DNA of 64,000 bases, taken from positions 336,106 to 400,105 of the forward strand of contig NZ_RJJT01000002.1 in assembly GCF_003938655.1 (NCBI RefSeq), written 5' to 3'. The stretch is from Rhizobium pisi. GTDB taxonomy: Bacteria; Pseudomonadota; Alphaproteobacteria; Rhizobiales; Rhizobiaceae. Under the pieces are notes generated by a model. It worked only from the letters and a program-made list of their open reading frames with translations, searched no databases and was not told the origin of the DNA. Made by a program: the position numbers and the translations under genes. How positions within the stretch are numbered: the first letter of the stretch is position 1; every line of letters starts with the position of its first letter. Below, piece after piece: positions 34,411-45,729 of the stretch.

Positions 34411-35403
34411 TTGCTGCAGCGATCGACGGAACGGCTCGATATCGATCTTCTCGTCCTGCCGGACACGAACCTGATCCTGATCGCGTCGGTCATCGAACCG
34501 CTGCGTGGCGCCAACCGTATTTCGGGCAGCGAACTTTATCGCTGGCGGCTGCTGACGCCTGATGGAGCGCCGGTCCCGACCACCAGCAATATCGCCGTTC
34601 CCGTCGAGGGGATCTTCCGGGCGACGACCGAGGATCGGCCTCTGTTCGTGCTTGCCAGCTATAATTGGCGCGGAAGCGCCACGCCCGCACTCAAGATGCA
34701 GCTCTCCCAGGCCGCGCGCCACCGTACGGTGATCGCCGGCATCGAATCCGGGACATGGTTGCTTGCAGAGGCAAGCCTGCTCGATGGGCTGCCCGCCACC
34801 GTCCACTGGGAGGACTACGAGGATTTCGCGCTTGCCTATCCCGAGGTGCGGGCCGTCAAGGACCGTTTCGTCATCGACGGCAAGCGTCTGACGACATCGG
34901 GGTCGCTCCCGACCGTGGACCTGATGCTGGAGATAATCAGGCAGCGGCAGGGTTATTCGCTGGCGCTCGAGGTCAGCCGGCTGTTCCGCTACGAGCAGCC
35001 TTCCTTCCACGCCGACGAACCGCTTTCCGCAGCCTCGGCGGGACTGCGCATGCACGATCCGCGCGTGACGCAGGCGGTACGGCTGATGGAGGAGCATATC
35101 GAGCAGCCCCTGACCCTTGCACGGCTCGCCCGCAGGGTGGGCGTCAGCGCCCGGCATCTGCAGGATCTCTTCCAGCAGAGCATCGGCGCGCCGCCGCATG
35201 TGCATTATCTCGCCCTGCGCTTGAACACGGCGCGCCGCAAGGTGATCGAGACGACAGCCTCCTTCGCCGACATCGCGGCAGCGACCGGCTTCAATTCGGC
35301 TTCGGCCTTTGCGAGAAGCTACCGGGCGAGCTTTTCCGAGAGTCCATCCGAAACCAGGCGCCGTTTGCGCCGCCGCATCACACCATCGAAAGCGCCGGCA
35401 TAG
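34411..35403 (+). CDS. GATase1-type AraC-family regulator (CdhR-like)
   Basis: A 330-residue regulator from the TTG start at 34411. The N-terminal DJ-1/PfpI-like domain (about 10-190) has GIESGTWLLAEASLLDG where catalytic relatives have a nucleophilic Cys, so it is a sensor and not an enzyme. The C terminus has two helix-turn-helix units of AraC type (LTLARLARRVGVSARHLQDLFQQ, SFADIAAATGFNSASAFARSYRASF). CdhR, the carnitine dehydrogenase activator of pseudomonads, has this architecture and a divergent position. Its 3' end overlaps the LysR gene's 3' end by 26 bases. Confidence 0.85.
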   Translation: MLQRSTERLDIDLLVLPDTNLILIASVIEPLRGANRISGSELYRWRLLTPDGAPVPTTSNIAVPVEGIFRATTEDRPLFVLASYNWRGSATPALKMQLSQAARHRTVIAGIESGTWLLAEASLLDGLPATVHWEDYEDFALAYPEVRAVKDRFVIDGKRLTTSGSLPTVDLMLEIIRQRQGYSLALEVSRLFRYEQPSFHADEPLSAASAGLRMHDPRVTQAVRLMEEHIEQPLTLARLARRVGVSARHLQDLFQQSIGAPPHVHYLALRLNTARRKVIETTASFADIAAATGFNSASAFARSYRASFSESPSETRRRLRRRITPSKAPA

Positions 35404-36253
35404 GCTGGAACGCCTCCCGCACCATTTCGGCAAGCTCGCGTATGGCCTCGCTGGAGCGATAGGTGCTCCGGCGAAGCACGACCTTCGAGGAATCGACCGG
35501 CGGAAAACCGTCTTCGGCGGTCAGTTCCCGACAGCCGGACGGAATGCTGCTGCGCGAAAGCGTGGTGACGGCAAGGCCGGCGATCACGGCGTTCTTCAGC
35601 CCCGAACCCGTATCGGCGATGAAAGCGATCCGGTAATTGCGGCCGATCTGCTCGAGCGACCGGAGCGCAAAATCGCGTGACCAAGTGGAGTTGCGATAGG
35701 TTGCAATGGGCAGGGGGTCCATATCATGCAGCCGGTGGACCATCGACGTGACCCAGACGGTCGGGTCGATGCACAGAACCTCGCCCTGCCTCTGGTCGCT
35801 CCAGTCGAACACGACGGCAAGATCGAGTTCGTCCCGCTCCAGGGCGGCAATGTTGCGGGATGTATAGTCGCAGGACACGGTGACCTCGACCGCCGGATGA
35901 CGCACGGCGAAAGCCGCAAGGGCTGCCGGCAGCACCGTCTGGCTGTATTCCTCGGGAATTCCGATACGCACCGGCCCATCAAGCGGCTTGCTTCGGATCG
36001 TCGCGGCGGCCTCGTTCAGGAGATCGATGACCCTGCGGGCATAGGGCACGAGCTGTATGCCCTGGCGTGTGAGTAGCACGCCGCGGGCGCCGCGCTCGAA
36101 CAGCGTTTCCCCGATCGCCGCCTCGAGCCTCTTGACTTGGGTGCTGACGGCCGATTGCGTCCGGCCGATGCGCTGGGCAGCCGCGGAGAAGTTCGACGTC
36201 TCGGCGACGACCAGAAAGGTTCTCAGGAGGTCGCTCTCGATCGGTTCGTGCAT
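35378..36253 (-). CDS. LysR-family transcriptional regulator
   Basis: A 291-residue regulator with an N-terminal winged helix-turn-helix (about 7-66, LRTFLVVAETSNFSAAAQRIGRTQSAVSTQVKRLE) and a C-terminal substrate-binding domain (RIGIPEEYSQTVLPAALAAF). A long upstream frame extension is not used, because the ATG at 36253 gives the usual length. It is divergent from the EamA transporter, so that gene is its probable target. The sensor ligand is unknown. Confidence 0.92.
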   Translation of the reverse strand: MHEPIESDLLRTFLVVAETSNFSAAAQRIGRTQSAVSTQVKRLEAAIGETLFERGARGVLLTRQGIQLVPYARRVIDLLNEAAATIRSKPLDGPVRIGIPEEYSQTVLPAALAAFAVRHPAVEVTVSCDYTSRNIAALERDELDLAVVFDWSDQRQGEVLCIDPTVWVTSMVHRLHDMDPLPIATYRNSTWSRDFALRSLEQIGRNYRIAFIADTGSGLKNAVIAGLAVTTLSRSSIPSGCRELTAEDGFPPVDSSKVVLRRSTYRSSEAIRELAEMVREAFQPMPALSMV

Positions 36254-36364
36254 GGAAAGCCATAGAAAAAATCGATGATAGCCATCACTACTATTCGTTT
36301 GTCTAATGTCAATTCCCGGCGCAGAAATGATCCGCGTTCGACTTCCTTCTTTGAGAATATCTGC
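36254..36364. promoter_or_regulatory. divergent LysR / EamA intergenic region
   Basis: About 110 bases between divergent starts, including AT-rich CACTACTATTCGTTTGTCTAATG near 36287-36309. LysR proteins usually bind a T-N11-A site in this position; a confident one is not assigned. Confidence 0.4.
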
Positions 36365-37267
36365 GTGACCATTGAAAATACGGCCAGACCACTCGCAGGC
36401 AGCGAGCACGAGAAGGGTGTGCTTCTCATCGTTGCCGCGACGCTTGCCTGGAGCGCCAGCGGCGTCTACTCGCGGCTCCTGACCACCGACGTATGGACGG
36501 CGATCGCCTGGCGGTCGTTGTTCGGCGGCTTGTTCCTGCTGATCCCCTGCCTTTTCCTCGAAGGGGGCATCTCGCGGCAACAATGGCGTTCCGTCTTTCA
36601 TCCCACAGGTCTTGCGATGATCGCATGCCAGACTTTCAGTCAGGGATGCTTCATCGGTGCGCTCTACATGACCACCGTCGCCAACGTGGCGATGATCTAT
36701 GCGACAACGCCGTTCATCGCGGCCTTGTTCGGCTGGCTCATCCTTCGGGAGAGGGTCGGCAGGCGGACGCTGATTGCCGGAGGCATCTCGCTCCTCGGCG
36801 TGGCCGTCATCGTCGCCTCCTCGATCGGCGGCGGCACGGGGTGGGGCGACGTGCTGGCACTCGGCATGACCGCGTCTTTCGCGCTCGTCATCATCATTCC
36901 GCGCATCAATCCCGGCGTGCCGAGCCTGCCGCCAACCGTCGTCAGCGCCTTCCTGACCCTCCTCATCTTCGCTCCGTTCGGCTCGGTCGGTTCGCTCGAC
37001 CTGCACAACTGGATCGTCCTTGCCGCTTTCGGCGCGACCAATTTCTCGCTCGCGCTGGTGCTCTTCCTGGCGGGGGCGAAGCGGATGCCGCCGGCGGAAG
37101 CCGCATTGATCGGCACGATGGAAATCGTGCTCACGCCCTTCTGGGTCTGGCTGCTGTTTTCCGAACAACCGCCTGTCGCCACCTATTTCGGCGGGGTGAT
37201 CATTCTCGGCGCCGTGTTCTGGCACACGGCCATGGACTTTAAGCGCGGGCAGCGGCAGCGTTCCTGA
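36365..37267 (+). CDS. EamA/DMT-family membrane exporter
   Basis: A 300-residue protein with ten hydrophobic helices in two EamA repeats (LLIVAATLAWSASGVYSRLL; GWGDVLALGMTASFALVIIIP). These proteins usually export metabolites or amino acids. The open frame starts at an ATG at 36275, but a GTG at 36365 gives the usual N terminus just before the first helix; the choice is uncertain because neither start has a strong ribosome site. The LysR gene is divergent and likely regulates it. Confidence 0.85.
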   Translation: MTIENTARPLAGSEHEKGVLLIVAATLAWSASGVYSRLLTTDVWTAIAWRSLFGGLFLLIPCLFLEGGISRQQWRSVFHPTGLAMIACQTFSQGCFIGALYMTTVANVAMIYATTPFIAALFGWLILRERVGRRTLIAGGISLLGVAVIVASSIGGGTGWGDVLALGMTASFALVIIIPRINPGVPSLPPTVVSAFLTLLIFAPFGSVGSLDLHNWIVLAAFGATNFSLALVLFLAGAKRMPPAEAALIGTMEIVLTPFWVWLLFSEQPPVATYFGGVIILGAVFWHTAMDFKRGQRQRS

Positions 37268-37680
37268 GGCGTCATCGCCTTGCAGGAAGATTATCCACGT
37301 CTTTGCCGACTGTCGTCTTTGAGTTGCGCCCTGTCGTTTTCATGAGCGCTGTTTTGCGCAAGGCGTGGTTTGCTGAAGGTGTTTAAGGCGGCAGAGGAAC
37401 CGAGATCGACCGAAAGGAGGTTCTGGAGCCCGGAAACCAGCTCTTTGCGCAGCAGATCGACAGATTGCGGCAGGCGATCACGAGCCGAACAGGACAGGCT
37501 GAACCTTCAGCGTTCGCTCCTCCCTTCCATTCAATCCGTCTCCGCCTATTTGCAGAATTCGAGTATCGCCCGATGCGGCGATATGGACATGCCGGGCTGC
37601 AGAGGAGGCAGGCCGGAAGAAAAGCTTGCCGTCGGCTGCATTGGTTGCGGGTCGAGGTATTTCAAACGTGGGAGGAATCC
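37268..37680. other. 413-base region upstream of fdhA, no gene supported
   Basis: The region holds the probable fdhA promoter. Open frames on the plus strand here run into fdhA or lack starts and domain signs. The only clear element is GGGAGGAATCC just before the fdhA ATG. Confidence 0.5.
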
Positions 37681-38871
37681 ATGAGCAAGAATAGAGGCGT
37701 CGTTTATCTCCGTCCGGGCAAGGTCGAGGTTCGCGACATCGACGACCCGAAGCTGGAAGCGCCCGATGGCCGCCGCATCGAGCACGGCGTCATTCTCAAG
37801 GTCATATCGACCAACATCTGCGGCTCCGACCAGCACATGGTCCGCGGCCGCACGACCGCGATGCCGGGCCTGGTCCTCGGTCATGAAATCACCGGCGAGA
37901 TCATCGAGAAAGGCATCGATGTCGAGATGCTCGAAGTCGGCGATATCGTCTCGGTGCCCTTCAATGTTGCCTGCGGCCGTTGCCGCTGCTGCAAGTCCCA
38001 GGATACCGGCGTCTGCCTGACGGTGAACCCGGCTCGTGCCGGCGGCGCTTACGGCTATGTCGACATGGGCGGCTGGATCGGTGGACAGGCGCGTTACGTC
38101 ACCATTCCCTACGCAGACTTCAACCTGCTGAAGATCCCGGATCGGGACAGGGCCATGGCGAAGATCCGCGATCTCACCATGCTCTCCGACATTCTGCCGA
38201 CCGGCTTCCATGGCGCGGTGCGGGCGGGCGTCGGGGTCGGCTCAACCGTCTACGTCGCCGGCGCCGGCCCTGTCGGGCTTGCGGCTGCGGCTTCGGCTCG
38301 CATTCTCGGCGCTGCCGTCGTCATGATCGGCGATTTCAACAAGGACCGCCTGGCCCATGCCGCAAAGGTTGGCTTCGAAGCGATCGACCTGTCCAAGAGC
38401 GACCGCCTTGGCGACATGATCGCGCAGGTCGTCGGCACCAATGAAGTCGACAGCGCCATCGACGCCGTCGGCTTCGAGGCGCGCGGTCACTCGGGCGGGG
38501 AACAGCCGGCGATCGTGCTCAACCAGATGATGGAAATCACCCGCGCCGCCGGTTCGATCGGTATTCCCGGCCTCTACGTCACCGAGGATCCGGGCGCCGT
38601 CGACAACGCCGCCAAGCACGGCAATCTTTCGCTCCGCTTCGGCCTCGGCTGGGCCAAGGCCCAGTCCTTCCACACAGGCCAGACGCCGGTGCTGAAGTAC
38701 AATCGTCAGCTCATGCAGGCGATCCTGCACGACCGGCTGCCGATCGCCGATATCGTCAACGCCAAGGTCATCCCGCTTGACGAAGCCGCTGAGGGCTACG
38801 AGAGCTTCGACCATGGAGCGGCGACGAAATTTGTCCTCGACCCGCATGGAGACGTCGCGAAAGCCGCCTGA
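37681..38871 (+). CDS. fdhA: glutathione-independent formaldehyde dehydrogenase
   Basis: A 396-residue zinc medium-chain dehydrogenase, the same size as Pseudomonas FdhA. Signatures are TNICGSDQHMVRGR (catalytic zinc Cys), GLVLGHEITG, CGRCRCCKSQDTGVC (structural zinc), GGWIGGQARYVTIP and the NAD site VAGAGPVGLAAA. The enzyme oxidises formaldehyde to formate with NAD without glutathione. Formaldehyde arises from demethylation of glycine betaine and its products, so the gene fits beside a carnitine-to-betaine cluster. It has a strong ribosome site and a terminator. Confidence 0.93.
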   Translation: MSKNRGVVYLRPGKVEVRDIDDPKLEAPDGRRIEHGVILKVISTNICGSDQHMVRGRTTAMPGLVLGHEITGEIIEKGIDVEMLEVGDIVSVPFNVACGRCRCCKSQDTGVCLTVNPARAGGAYGYVDMGGWIGGQARYVTIPYADFNLLKIPDRDRAMAKIRDLTMLSDILPTGFHGAVRAGVGVGSTVYVAGAGPVGLAAAASARILGAAVVMIGDFNKDRLAHAAKVGFEAIDLSKSDRLGDMIAQVVGTNEVDSAIDAVGFEARGHSGGEQPAIVLNQMMEITRAAGSIGIPGLYVTEDPGAVDNAAKHGNLSLRFGLGWAKAQSFHTGQTPVLKYNRQLMQAILHDRLPIADIVNAKVIPLDEAAEGYESFDHGAATKFVLDPHGDVAKAA

Positions 38872-38890
38872 CGTCTAGGACCGAAACAGA

Positions 38891-38913
38891 GATGGCCGGC
38901 AAAGCCGGCCATC
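38891..38913 (+). terminator. fdhA terminator hairpin
   Basis: GATGGCCGGC, loop AAA, GCCGGCCATC: a perfect 10-bp stem 20 bases after the fdhA stop. It could also serve the convergent binding-protein gene, which ends at 38939. The T run is short. Confidence 0.75.
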
Positions 38914-38938
38914 TTGCATCCATCACACATGGTCTGAG

Positions 38939-39745
38939 CTATTGGATGCTGAACGGGAAATACTTCGCGTTGATCATGTCGTAAGTCCCGTCTTCCTTGA
39001 TCGTCTTCAAGGCTGCGTTCAGGCGCGCTAGACGTTCGCCGTCATCCGGACGCACAGCAATTCCGGCGCCTTCGCCAAAATAGGTCACATCGACCAGATC
39101 CGGTCCCTTGAACTCGCAGCACGTTCCCGCCTTCGTGTTGGCGATCCAGTCGTAGATGGCAAGCTTATCCTCGAGGATAATGTCGACTCTTCCGTCCGAC
39201 AGCCCCTTGTACAATTCCGGCGATGACCGGAAAACCGTCTTCTTCATTTCGGGATAAAAGTGCTTGGCGTAGGATTCCTGCGCCGTCGACGACGTCACCC
39301 CGAGGTTTTTGCCGCTCAAGGCAGCGGGGCTGATATCGCTGATCGGCGAATCCTTGCGAGCGATGAATACCGTCGGACTGTTGTAGTATTTTTCAGTGAA
39401 GGCAACCTTTTGACGCCGCTCAAGGCTCATCGACATGGATGAGACGATCGCGTCGTATTTGCTGGCAATGAGATCCGGGATCATATCGTCCCACTTCTCG
39501 ATGACGAACTGGCACTCGAACTTGCCAACTTCGCAGAGGGCGTTGGCGATGTCGATGTCGAAGCCCTGAAGCTTGTTGTTCGCATCGAGATAGTTGAAGG
39601 GCGGAAATGCGCCTTCAACGGCAATTCTCATGGGTGTCGGATCCTGCGCAGCCGCCGGGAGCGGCGAGGCCGCGGCCAAAAGGATCGCCACGCCGCCCGC
39701 CATCAGCGTTCCGCGCAATATGGATTGAATGGACATGCGCAGCAT
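38939..39745 (-). CDS. polar amino acid ABC transporter substrate-binding protein (orphan)
   Basis: A 268-residue periplasmic protein of SBP family 3. A signal peptide occupies residues 1-34 (ending AAAQ). The mature part shows IAVEGAFPPFNYLDANNKLQGFDIDIANALC, DAIVSSMSMSLERRQKVAFTEKYY and LGVTSSTAQESYAK, as in lysine/arginine/ornithine and opine binding proteins. The ATG follows AAGGAG. No permease or ATPase genes adjoin it, so it must share a transporter elsewhere or act as a sensor input. Confidence 0.9.
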   Translation of the reverse strand: MLRMSIQSILRGTLMAGGVAILLAAASPLPAAAQDPTPMRIAVEGAFPPFNYLDANNKLQGFDIDIANALCEVGKFECQFVIEKWDDMIPDLIASKYDAIVSSMSMSLERRQKVAFTEKYYNSPTVFIARKDSPISDISPAALSGKNLGVTSSTAQESYAKHFYPEMKKTVFRSSPELYKGLSDGRVDIILEDKLAIYDWIANTKAGTCCEFKGPDLVDVTYFGEGAGIAVRPDDGERLARLNAALKTIKEDGTYDMINAKYFPFSIQ

Positions 39746-39853
39746 CGTCGGAAACTCCTTGGGGCGTCGTCGATCTCTGCCAATAGTGCGCCTTAGCTTT
39801 TAATTCTACGTGAACGCTTCCTTGTTACTGTCGGTGGACGACGCCCGCTTCTA

Positions 39854-42241
39854 GTGGTGTTCAGGGGTCTAGGCTTGCACATCGTTCGTCCTTCCAGTTC
39901 CAATACGTTTCAGCAATCCTGGATCGCTTCGGGCAGAATTCTCTTTCTCATCGCCGTCAGCGGGCTTGGCGCGATCGGGCTTGTCGTGCTGTCGGCGCTG
40001 TGGGCGGGAACCGAGAGCGACGCTGCGGCTCTCGATCGCCAGCGCCAGCTGGTCAATGCGCGCCTGCGGGAACAGGTCACTCAGGTAGCCCATGTCATTG
40101 GCCAGTTCGGCAATGGCTATCTCGCACGAGTCCATCCTGCCTCCCGTTCGGCCGGAGTTTCCTCCAGCCTCGACATGGTTTTGACGGCGGCGACGGGAAG
40201 CGCGATCAGCCAGACCGCAATGTCCGCCTTCGGCTACGACCAGGCTTTCGTCGTCGACGAGAAGGCCCAACTGCTGATGATGGCAGACGCCCAAACGGAG
40301 AAGCGTTTTCGCTGGATGAAGCCTCTCCTTTTGCCTCTCCTTCAGGATGCCCGCCTTGCCGCGAGCCCTGGCGCATCCAACGAACGACTGTCGTCGTCAA
40401 TAGAAAGCCGCCGTGCGAGCGCAGCGCAGCCCAACCGTGCGCTGGCCAATCTGATGCGGCTGGAAGGTCGCCCGACGATCGTTGGGGTCGTGGCCATCGA
40501 CGAAGCGCCTCAGGGACAGCAGCAGCCGGCGCGGCAATTCCTCATCGTCGTGCGGTTCATCGACGGCGCGGCACTGGACGAATTGAGCCGGCAGCAGGGC
40601 CTCAACGGCGCACGCTTCGCGCGCACGGCCGATGCTGACGAAAACGAGGTTGCGTTTCAGATCGACGCGACGGCAAACGGCGAACCGATCGGCTTCATCG
40701 TATGGCGGCCCGACCTTCCGGGTTCCAGGGTGATCGGCCGGCTGATGCCGGCGCTTTCGATTGCCGCCTTGGTGATCGCGGTCCTGTTCTCGTTCCTGCT
40801 CGTGCGTCTGCGCAGCAGTCTCGGCGATTTGAGGAAAAGCGAGCTGCATGCAAGGCAGCTTGCCCTGCATGATGTGCTGACCGGCCTTCCCAATCGCGCG
40901 CTGTTTGCGATGCGCTTCGACGAGTGCCTGGCCGATACGCAGAATTCGGTCGAACGCTTCGCCGTGGCGCTTCTCGACCTCGACCGATTCAAAGCCGTGA
41001 ACGATACGTTCGGCCATGCCGCCGGCGATGAACTGATCAGGATGGCCGCCGAGCGGATCCGGTCGGTGCTTCGCCCCGATGACACGCTTGCCCGGCTCGG
41101 AGGGGATGAATTTGCCTTGCTTCTCCGGGATATCAGCGACGATCAAATTTTGCCGGCAATATGCGAAGCGATCGTTGCCGAACTCGGTAAACCCTTCCCG
41201 CTTCTGAAGGGTGAAGCAGTCGCGCAGGTCGGCGGCTCGATAGGCGTGACTGTCGTGCCGGACGCCGGGCGGAACGCCGATGACCTCATGCGCTACGCCG
41301 ACGTCGCGCTTTACGAGGCAAAGGTCGGCGGAAGAGGTCAATGGCGCGCCTATTCGCCATCCATGGACGGCGGCAGGAACGCGCGCGACATTCTCAAAAA
41401 CGAATTGCGGGAAGTTCTGGCCAAGGGCGCGGCCTCATCCAGCGGTGGCATGCAACCCGATCCGTGCGCAAGCAGGCCGGATTTCGGATCGCTCGAAGTC
41501 CATTATCAGGCGATACACCGCGCTGAGGAGGGATATCAGGCATCGGGTGCCGAAGCCCTGGTGCGCTGGCGTCACAGCCAACGCGGGCTGTTGACGCCTG
41601 CGAGCTTCATCGCCGTCGCCGAGGAGGGCGGCCTGATCGACGCGCTCGGTTTCTGGGTATTGCGAGAGGCCTGCACAGCCGCCTGCAACTGGCCTGAAAA
41701 CAGCTTCGTTGCGGTCAACGTATCTCCCTCCCAGTTGAGGAGGCCAAAATTTGCCGAGGAAGTATTCGCCGTGCTTCAGGAGACCGGGCTGGCGCCGTCC
41801 CGGCTTGAACTCGAGCTCACCGAATCCTCGCTCATCGAGGATAACTCCGACGTTTATACGGTGTTGACATCGCTCCGCGGCCGCGGCGTTCAGATTTCAC
41901 TCGACGATTTCGGAACCGGCTATTCGTGTCTCAGCCACCTGATGCGCTTCGATATCGACAGGATCAAGATCGATCGATCCTTCGTCTCGTTGCTCGGCAC
42001 GAAGGCCAACGGGGCAGCCATCATCGGCGCCATTGTCGCGCTTAGCCGCAACCTCGGCATCTCGACGACGGCCGAAGGGGTCGAGACCGAATATCAACGC
42101 GACTTCCTGACCGCCCTCGGCTGCACCGACCTCCAGGGCTATTTCTTTTCCAAACCGGCCCCGCTTCGCGAACTCGATTGTTTCCGCCAGCCTGAGGACG
42201 CCGCCGGGCCGCGCACGATCGGTCCAATAGCCGTTGCGTGA
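39854..42241 (+). CDS. CHASE4-GGDEF-EAL cyclic-di-GMP signalling protein
   Basis: A 795-residue inner-membrane protein. Two membrane helices (about 25-47 and 295-318) bracket a periplasmic CHASE4-like sensor. A GGDEF domain follows with an intact active site (RLGGDEFAL, about 413-421). The EAL domain has EALVRW (about 567), NVSP, the ELTES Glu, DDFGTG (about 684) and AEGVETE, so all phosphodiesterase residues appear present. It may both make and degrade cyclic-di-GMP. There is no ATG near the start; GTG at 39854 or 39857, or a nearby TTG, is used. Confidence 0.93.
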   Translation: MVFRGLGLHIVRPSSSNTFQQSWIASGRILFLIAVSGLGAIGLVVLSALWAGTESDAAALDRQRQLVNARLREQVTQVAHVIGQFGNGYLARVHPASRSAGVSSSLDMVLTAATGSAISQTAMSAFGYDQAFVVDEKAQLLMMADAQTEKRFRWMKPLLLPLLQDARLAASPGASNERLSSSIESRRASAAQPNRALANLMRLEGRPTIVGVVAIDEAPQGQQQPARQFLIVVRFIDGAALDELSRQQGLNGARFARTADADENEVAFQIDATANGEPIGFIVWRPDLPGSRVIGRLMPALSIAALVIAVLFSFLLVRLRSSLGDLRKSELHARQLALHDVLTGLPNRALFAMRFDECLADTQNSVERFAVALLDLDRFKAVNDTFGHAAGDELIRMAAERIRSVLRPDDTLARLGGDEFALLLRDISDDQILPAICEAIVAELGKPFPLLKGEAVAQVGGSIGVTVVPDAGRNADDLMRYADVALYEAKVGGRGQWRAYSPSMDGGRNARDILKNELREVLAKGAASSSGGMQPDPCASRPDFGSLEVHYQAIHRAEEGYQASGAEALVRWRHSQRGLLTPASFIAVAEEGGLIDALGFWVLREACTAACNWPENSFVAVNVSPSQLRRPKFAEEVFAVLQETGLAPSRLELELTESSLIEDNSDVYTVLTSLRGRGVQISLDDFGTGYSCLSHLMRFDIDRIKIDRSFVSLLGTKANGAAIIGAIVALSRNLGISTTAEGVETEYQRDFLTALGCTDLQGYFFSKPAPLRELDCFRQPEDAAGPRTIGPIAVA

Positions 42242-42546
42242 AAGGCGTTGCCCTGCGAGATAAGACGCCGGGCCTGATATCATTGATTTTGGAGGAGAAT
42301 ATATTCCGTCGAGCCATTCGGTTGTTGCTGACCGTTGTCATCGTCCTGGCCGTGGTCATCGGCTTTCGCTGGTACCGCTATGTCACCAATGCGGAAAGCC
42401 CGTATGATGAAGTCGGCATCGAGTTGAACAGCCGAATGCCCGGCCCGATCAACAAATGGGGATGCGTCACACTGCACGCTACGTTCGGTGGCGCCTTGCC
42501 GCCCTATGGCTGCCAGGATAGCGCAGATGCCCGCAAGTGGCGGTAA
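42238..42546 (+). CDS. small single-pass membrane protein, unknown function
   Basis: A frame of 102 residues overlaps the end of the GGDEF-EAL gene at GTGA (42238-42241). It has one hydrophobic helix (about residues 27-46, RLLLTVVIVLAVVIGF) and a C-terminal part with two Cys (VTLHATFG between them) that could form a disulfide outside the membrane. GGAGGAG occurs at 42290, so the true start may be later, at a non-ATG codon. The overlap suggests co-expression with the cyclic-di-GMP protein. No family recognised. Confidence 0.6.
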   Translation: MKGVALRDKTPGLISLILEENIFRRAIRLLLTVVIVLAVVIGFRWYRYVTNAESPYDEVGIELNSRMPGPINKWGCVTLHATFGGALPPYGCQDSADARKWR

Positions 42547-42706
42547 GCCGCCCCGGCCGCCGCTGACGGAAAGACAAAATCGAGCATTTCAGGCAGGCCT
42601 GTCGGGTCGCATCGAACCATCGCGCATGTCGATCTGCGTTCATCACGTCCCTCTCGGTTCCAGGCTTGACATGGGCTCGACCGAGGACGTAGCCTCCGCA
42701 GCATTC

Positions 42707-44747
<2,041 letters not shown>

Positions 44748-44748
44748 G

Positions 44749-45729
44749 ATGCGCGTCCTTGTCAAAGGGGCCGGCGTCGCCGGCCTCGTCGTGGCGCACG
44801 AACTGCATGCCCGTGGCGCCGAGGTAAAAGTCCTGGATCCGCACGCAAACTTCGATCGCGCCGCGTCCTGGCTGGCGGGTGGCATGCTGGCGCCCTGGTG
44901 TGAGCGGGAAAGCGCCGACGACGCTGTGCTCCGGCTCGGAGCACAGGCGGCCGATCGTTGGGATGCCATCCTGCCAGGACACGTCGCCCGCAATGGGACG
45001 CTGGTGGTCGCGCCGGCGCGCGACCAGGGGGAGCTGAAACGCTTTGCCGGCCGGACGAGCGGTTATCGATGGGTCGATGAGGAAGACATCGCAGCGCTGG
45101 AGCCGGTCCTTGCCGGGCGGTTCCGGCATGGCCTGTTTTTCGCGCAGGAAGCCCATCTGAATCCCAGGCATGCGCTGCGCGAATTGAAAGAAAAACTCAC
45201 GGCGCTGGGCGTTGTTTTTGCAGCTGGCGATATCGAAGAAGACGGTTTCTCCGATATCGTCGATTGCACGGGTGCCGCGCGCATCGGGCAGGTTGGCGAT
45301 CTGCGCGGCGTGAGGGGCGAGATGCTCTATCTGAGTACCGATGAAATAGAGCTTTCACGGCCCGTTCGCCTGCTTCATCCCCGCATCCCGGTCTATGTCG
45401 TGCCTCGCGGCGGCGGCCTCTTCATGGTCGGCGCCACCATGATCGAGACCGATTTCGACGGACCCATTACCGCACGCTCGCTGATGGAATTGCTGAACGC
45501 GGCGTACACGCTGCATCCGGCCTTTGCCGACGCTGCCCTCGTCGAAACCGGCGCCGGCATTCGTCCGGCTTTCCCCGACAATCTTCCGCGGGTCGTGCGG
45601 GAAGGCAATGCCGTCGTCCTCAACGGCCTTTATCGCCACGGTTTTCTCCTGGCGCCCGCAATGGCGGCACAAGCCGCAGATCTCGTCTTTTCCGGACGGA
45701 CGAAGCAAAGGAGCTCCCAATGCGTCTGA
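44749..45729 (+). CDS. thiO: glycine oxidase / FAD-dependent amine oxidase for thiazole synthesis
   Basis: A 326-residue flavoprotein with the FAD-binding GAGVAGLVVAHEL near its N terminus. It oxidises glycine to dehydroglycine for ThiG. It starts one base after the thiC stop and ends overlapping thiS by 10 bases. The C-terminal GLYRHGFLLAPAMA segment is typical of ThiO. Confidence 0.95.
   Translation: MRVLVKGAGVAGLVVAHELHARGAEVKVLDPHANFDRAASWLAGGMLAPWCERESADDAVLRLGAQAADRWDAILPGHVARNGTLVVAPARDQGELKRFAGRTSGYRWVDEEDIAALEPVLAGRFRHGLFFAQEAHLNPRHALRELKEKLTALGVVFAAGDIEEDGFSDIVDCTGAARIGQVGDLRGVRGEMLYLSTDEIELSRPVRLLHPRIPVYVVPRGGGLFMVGATMIETDFDGPITARSLMELLNAAYTLHPAFADAALVETGAGIRPAFPDNLPRVVREGNAVVLNGLYRHGFLLAPAMAAQAADLVFSGRTKQRSSQCV

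Noticed and set aside
37370..37684. 104-residue plus-strand frame before fdhA
   Set aside because: It ends inside the fdhA ribosome site region, overlaps another frame and shows no domain; treated as leader DNA.
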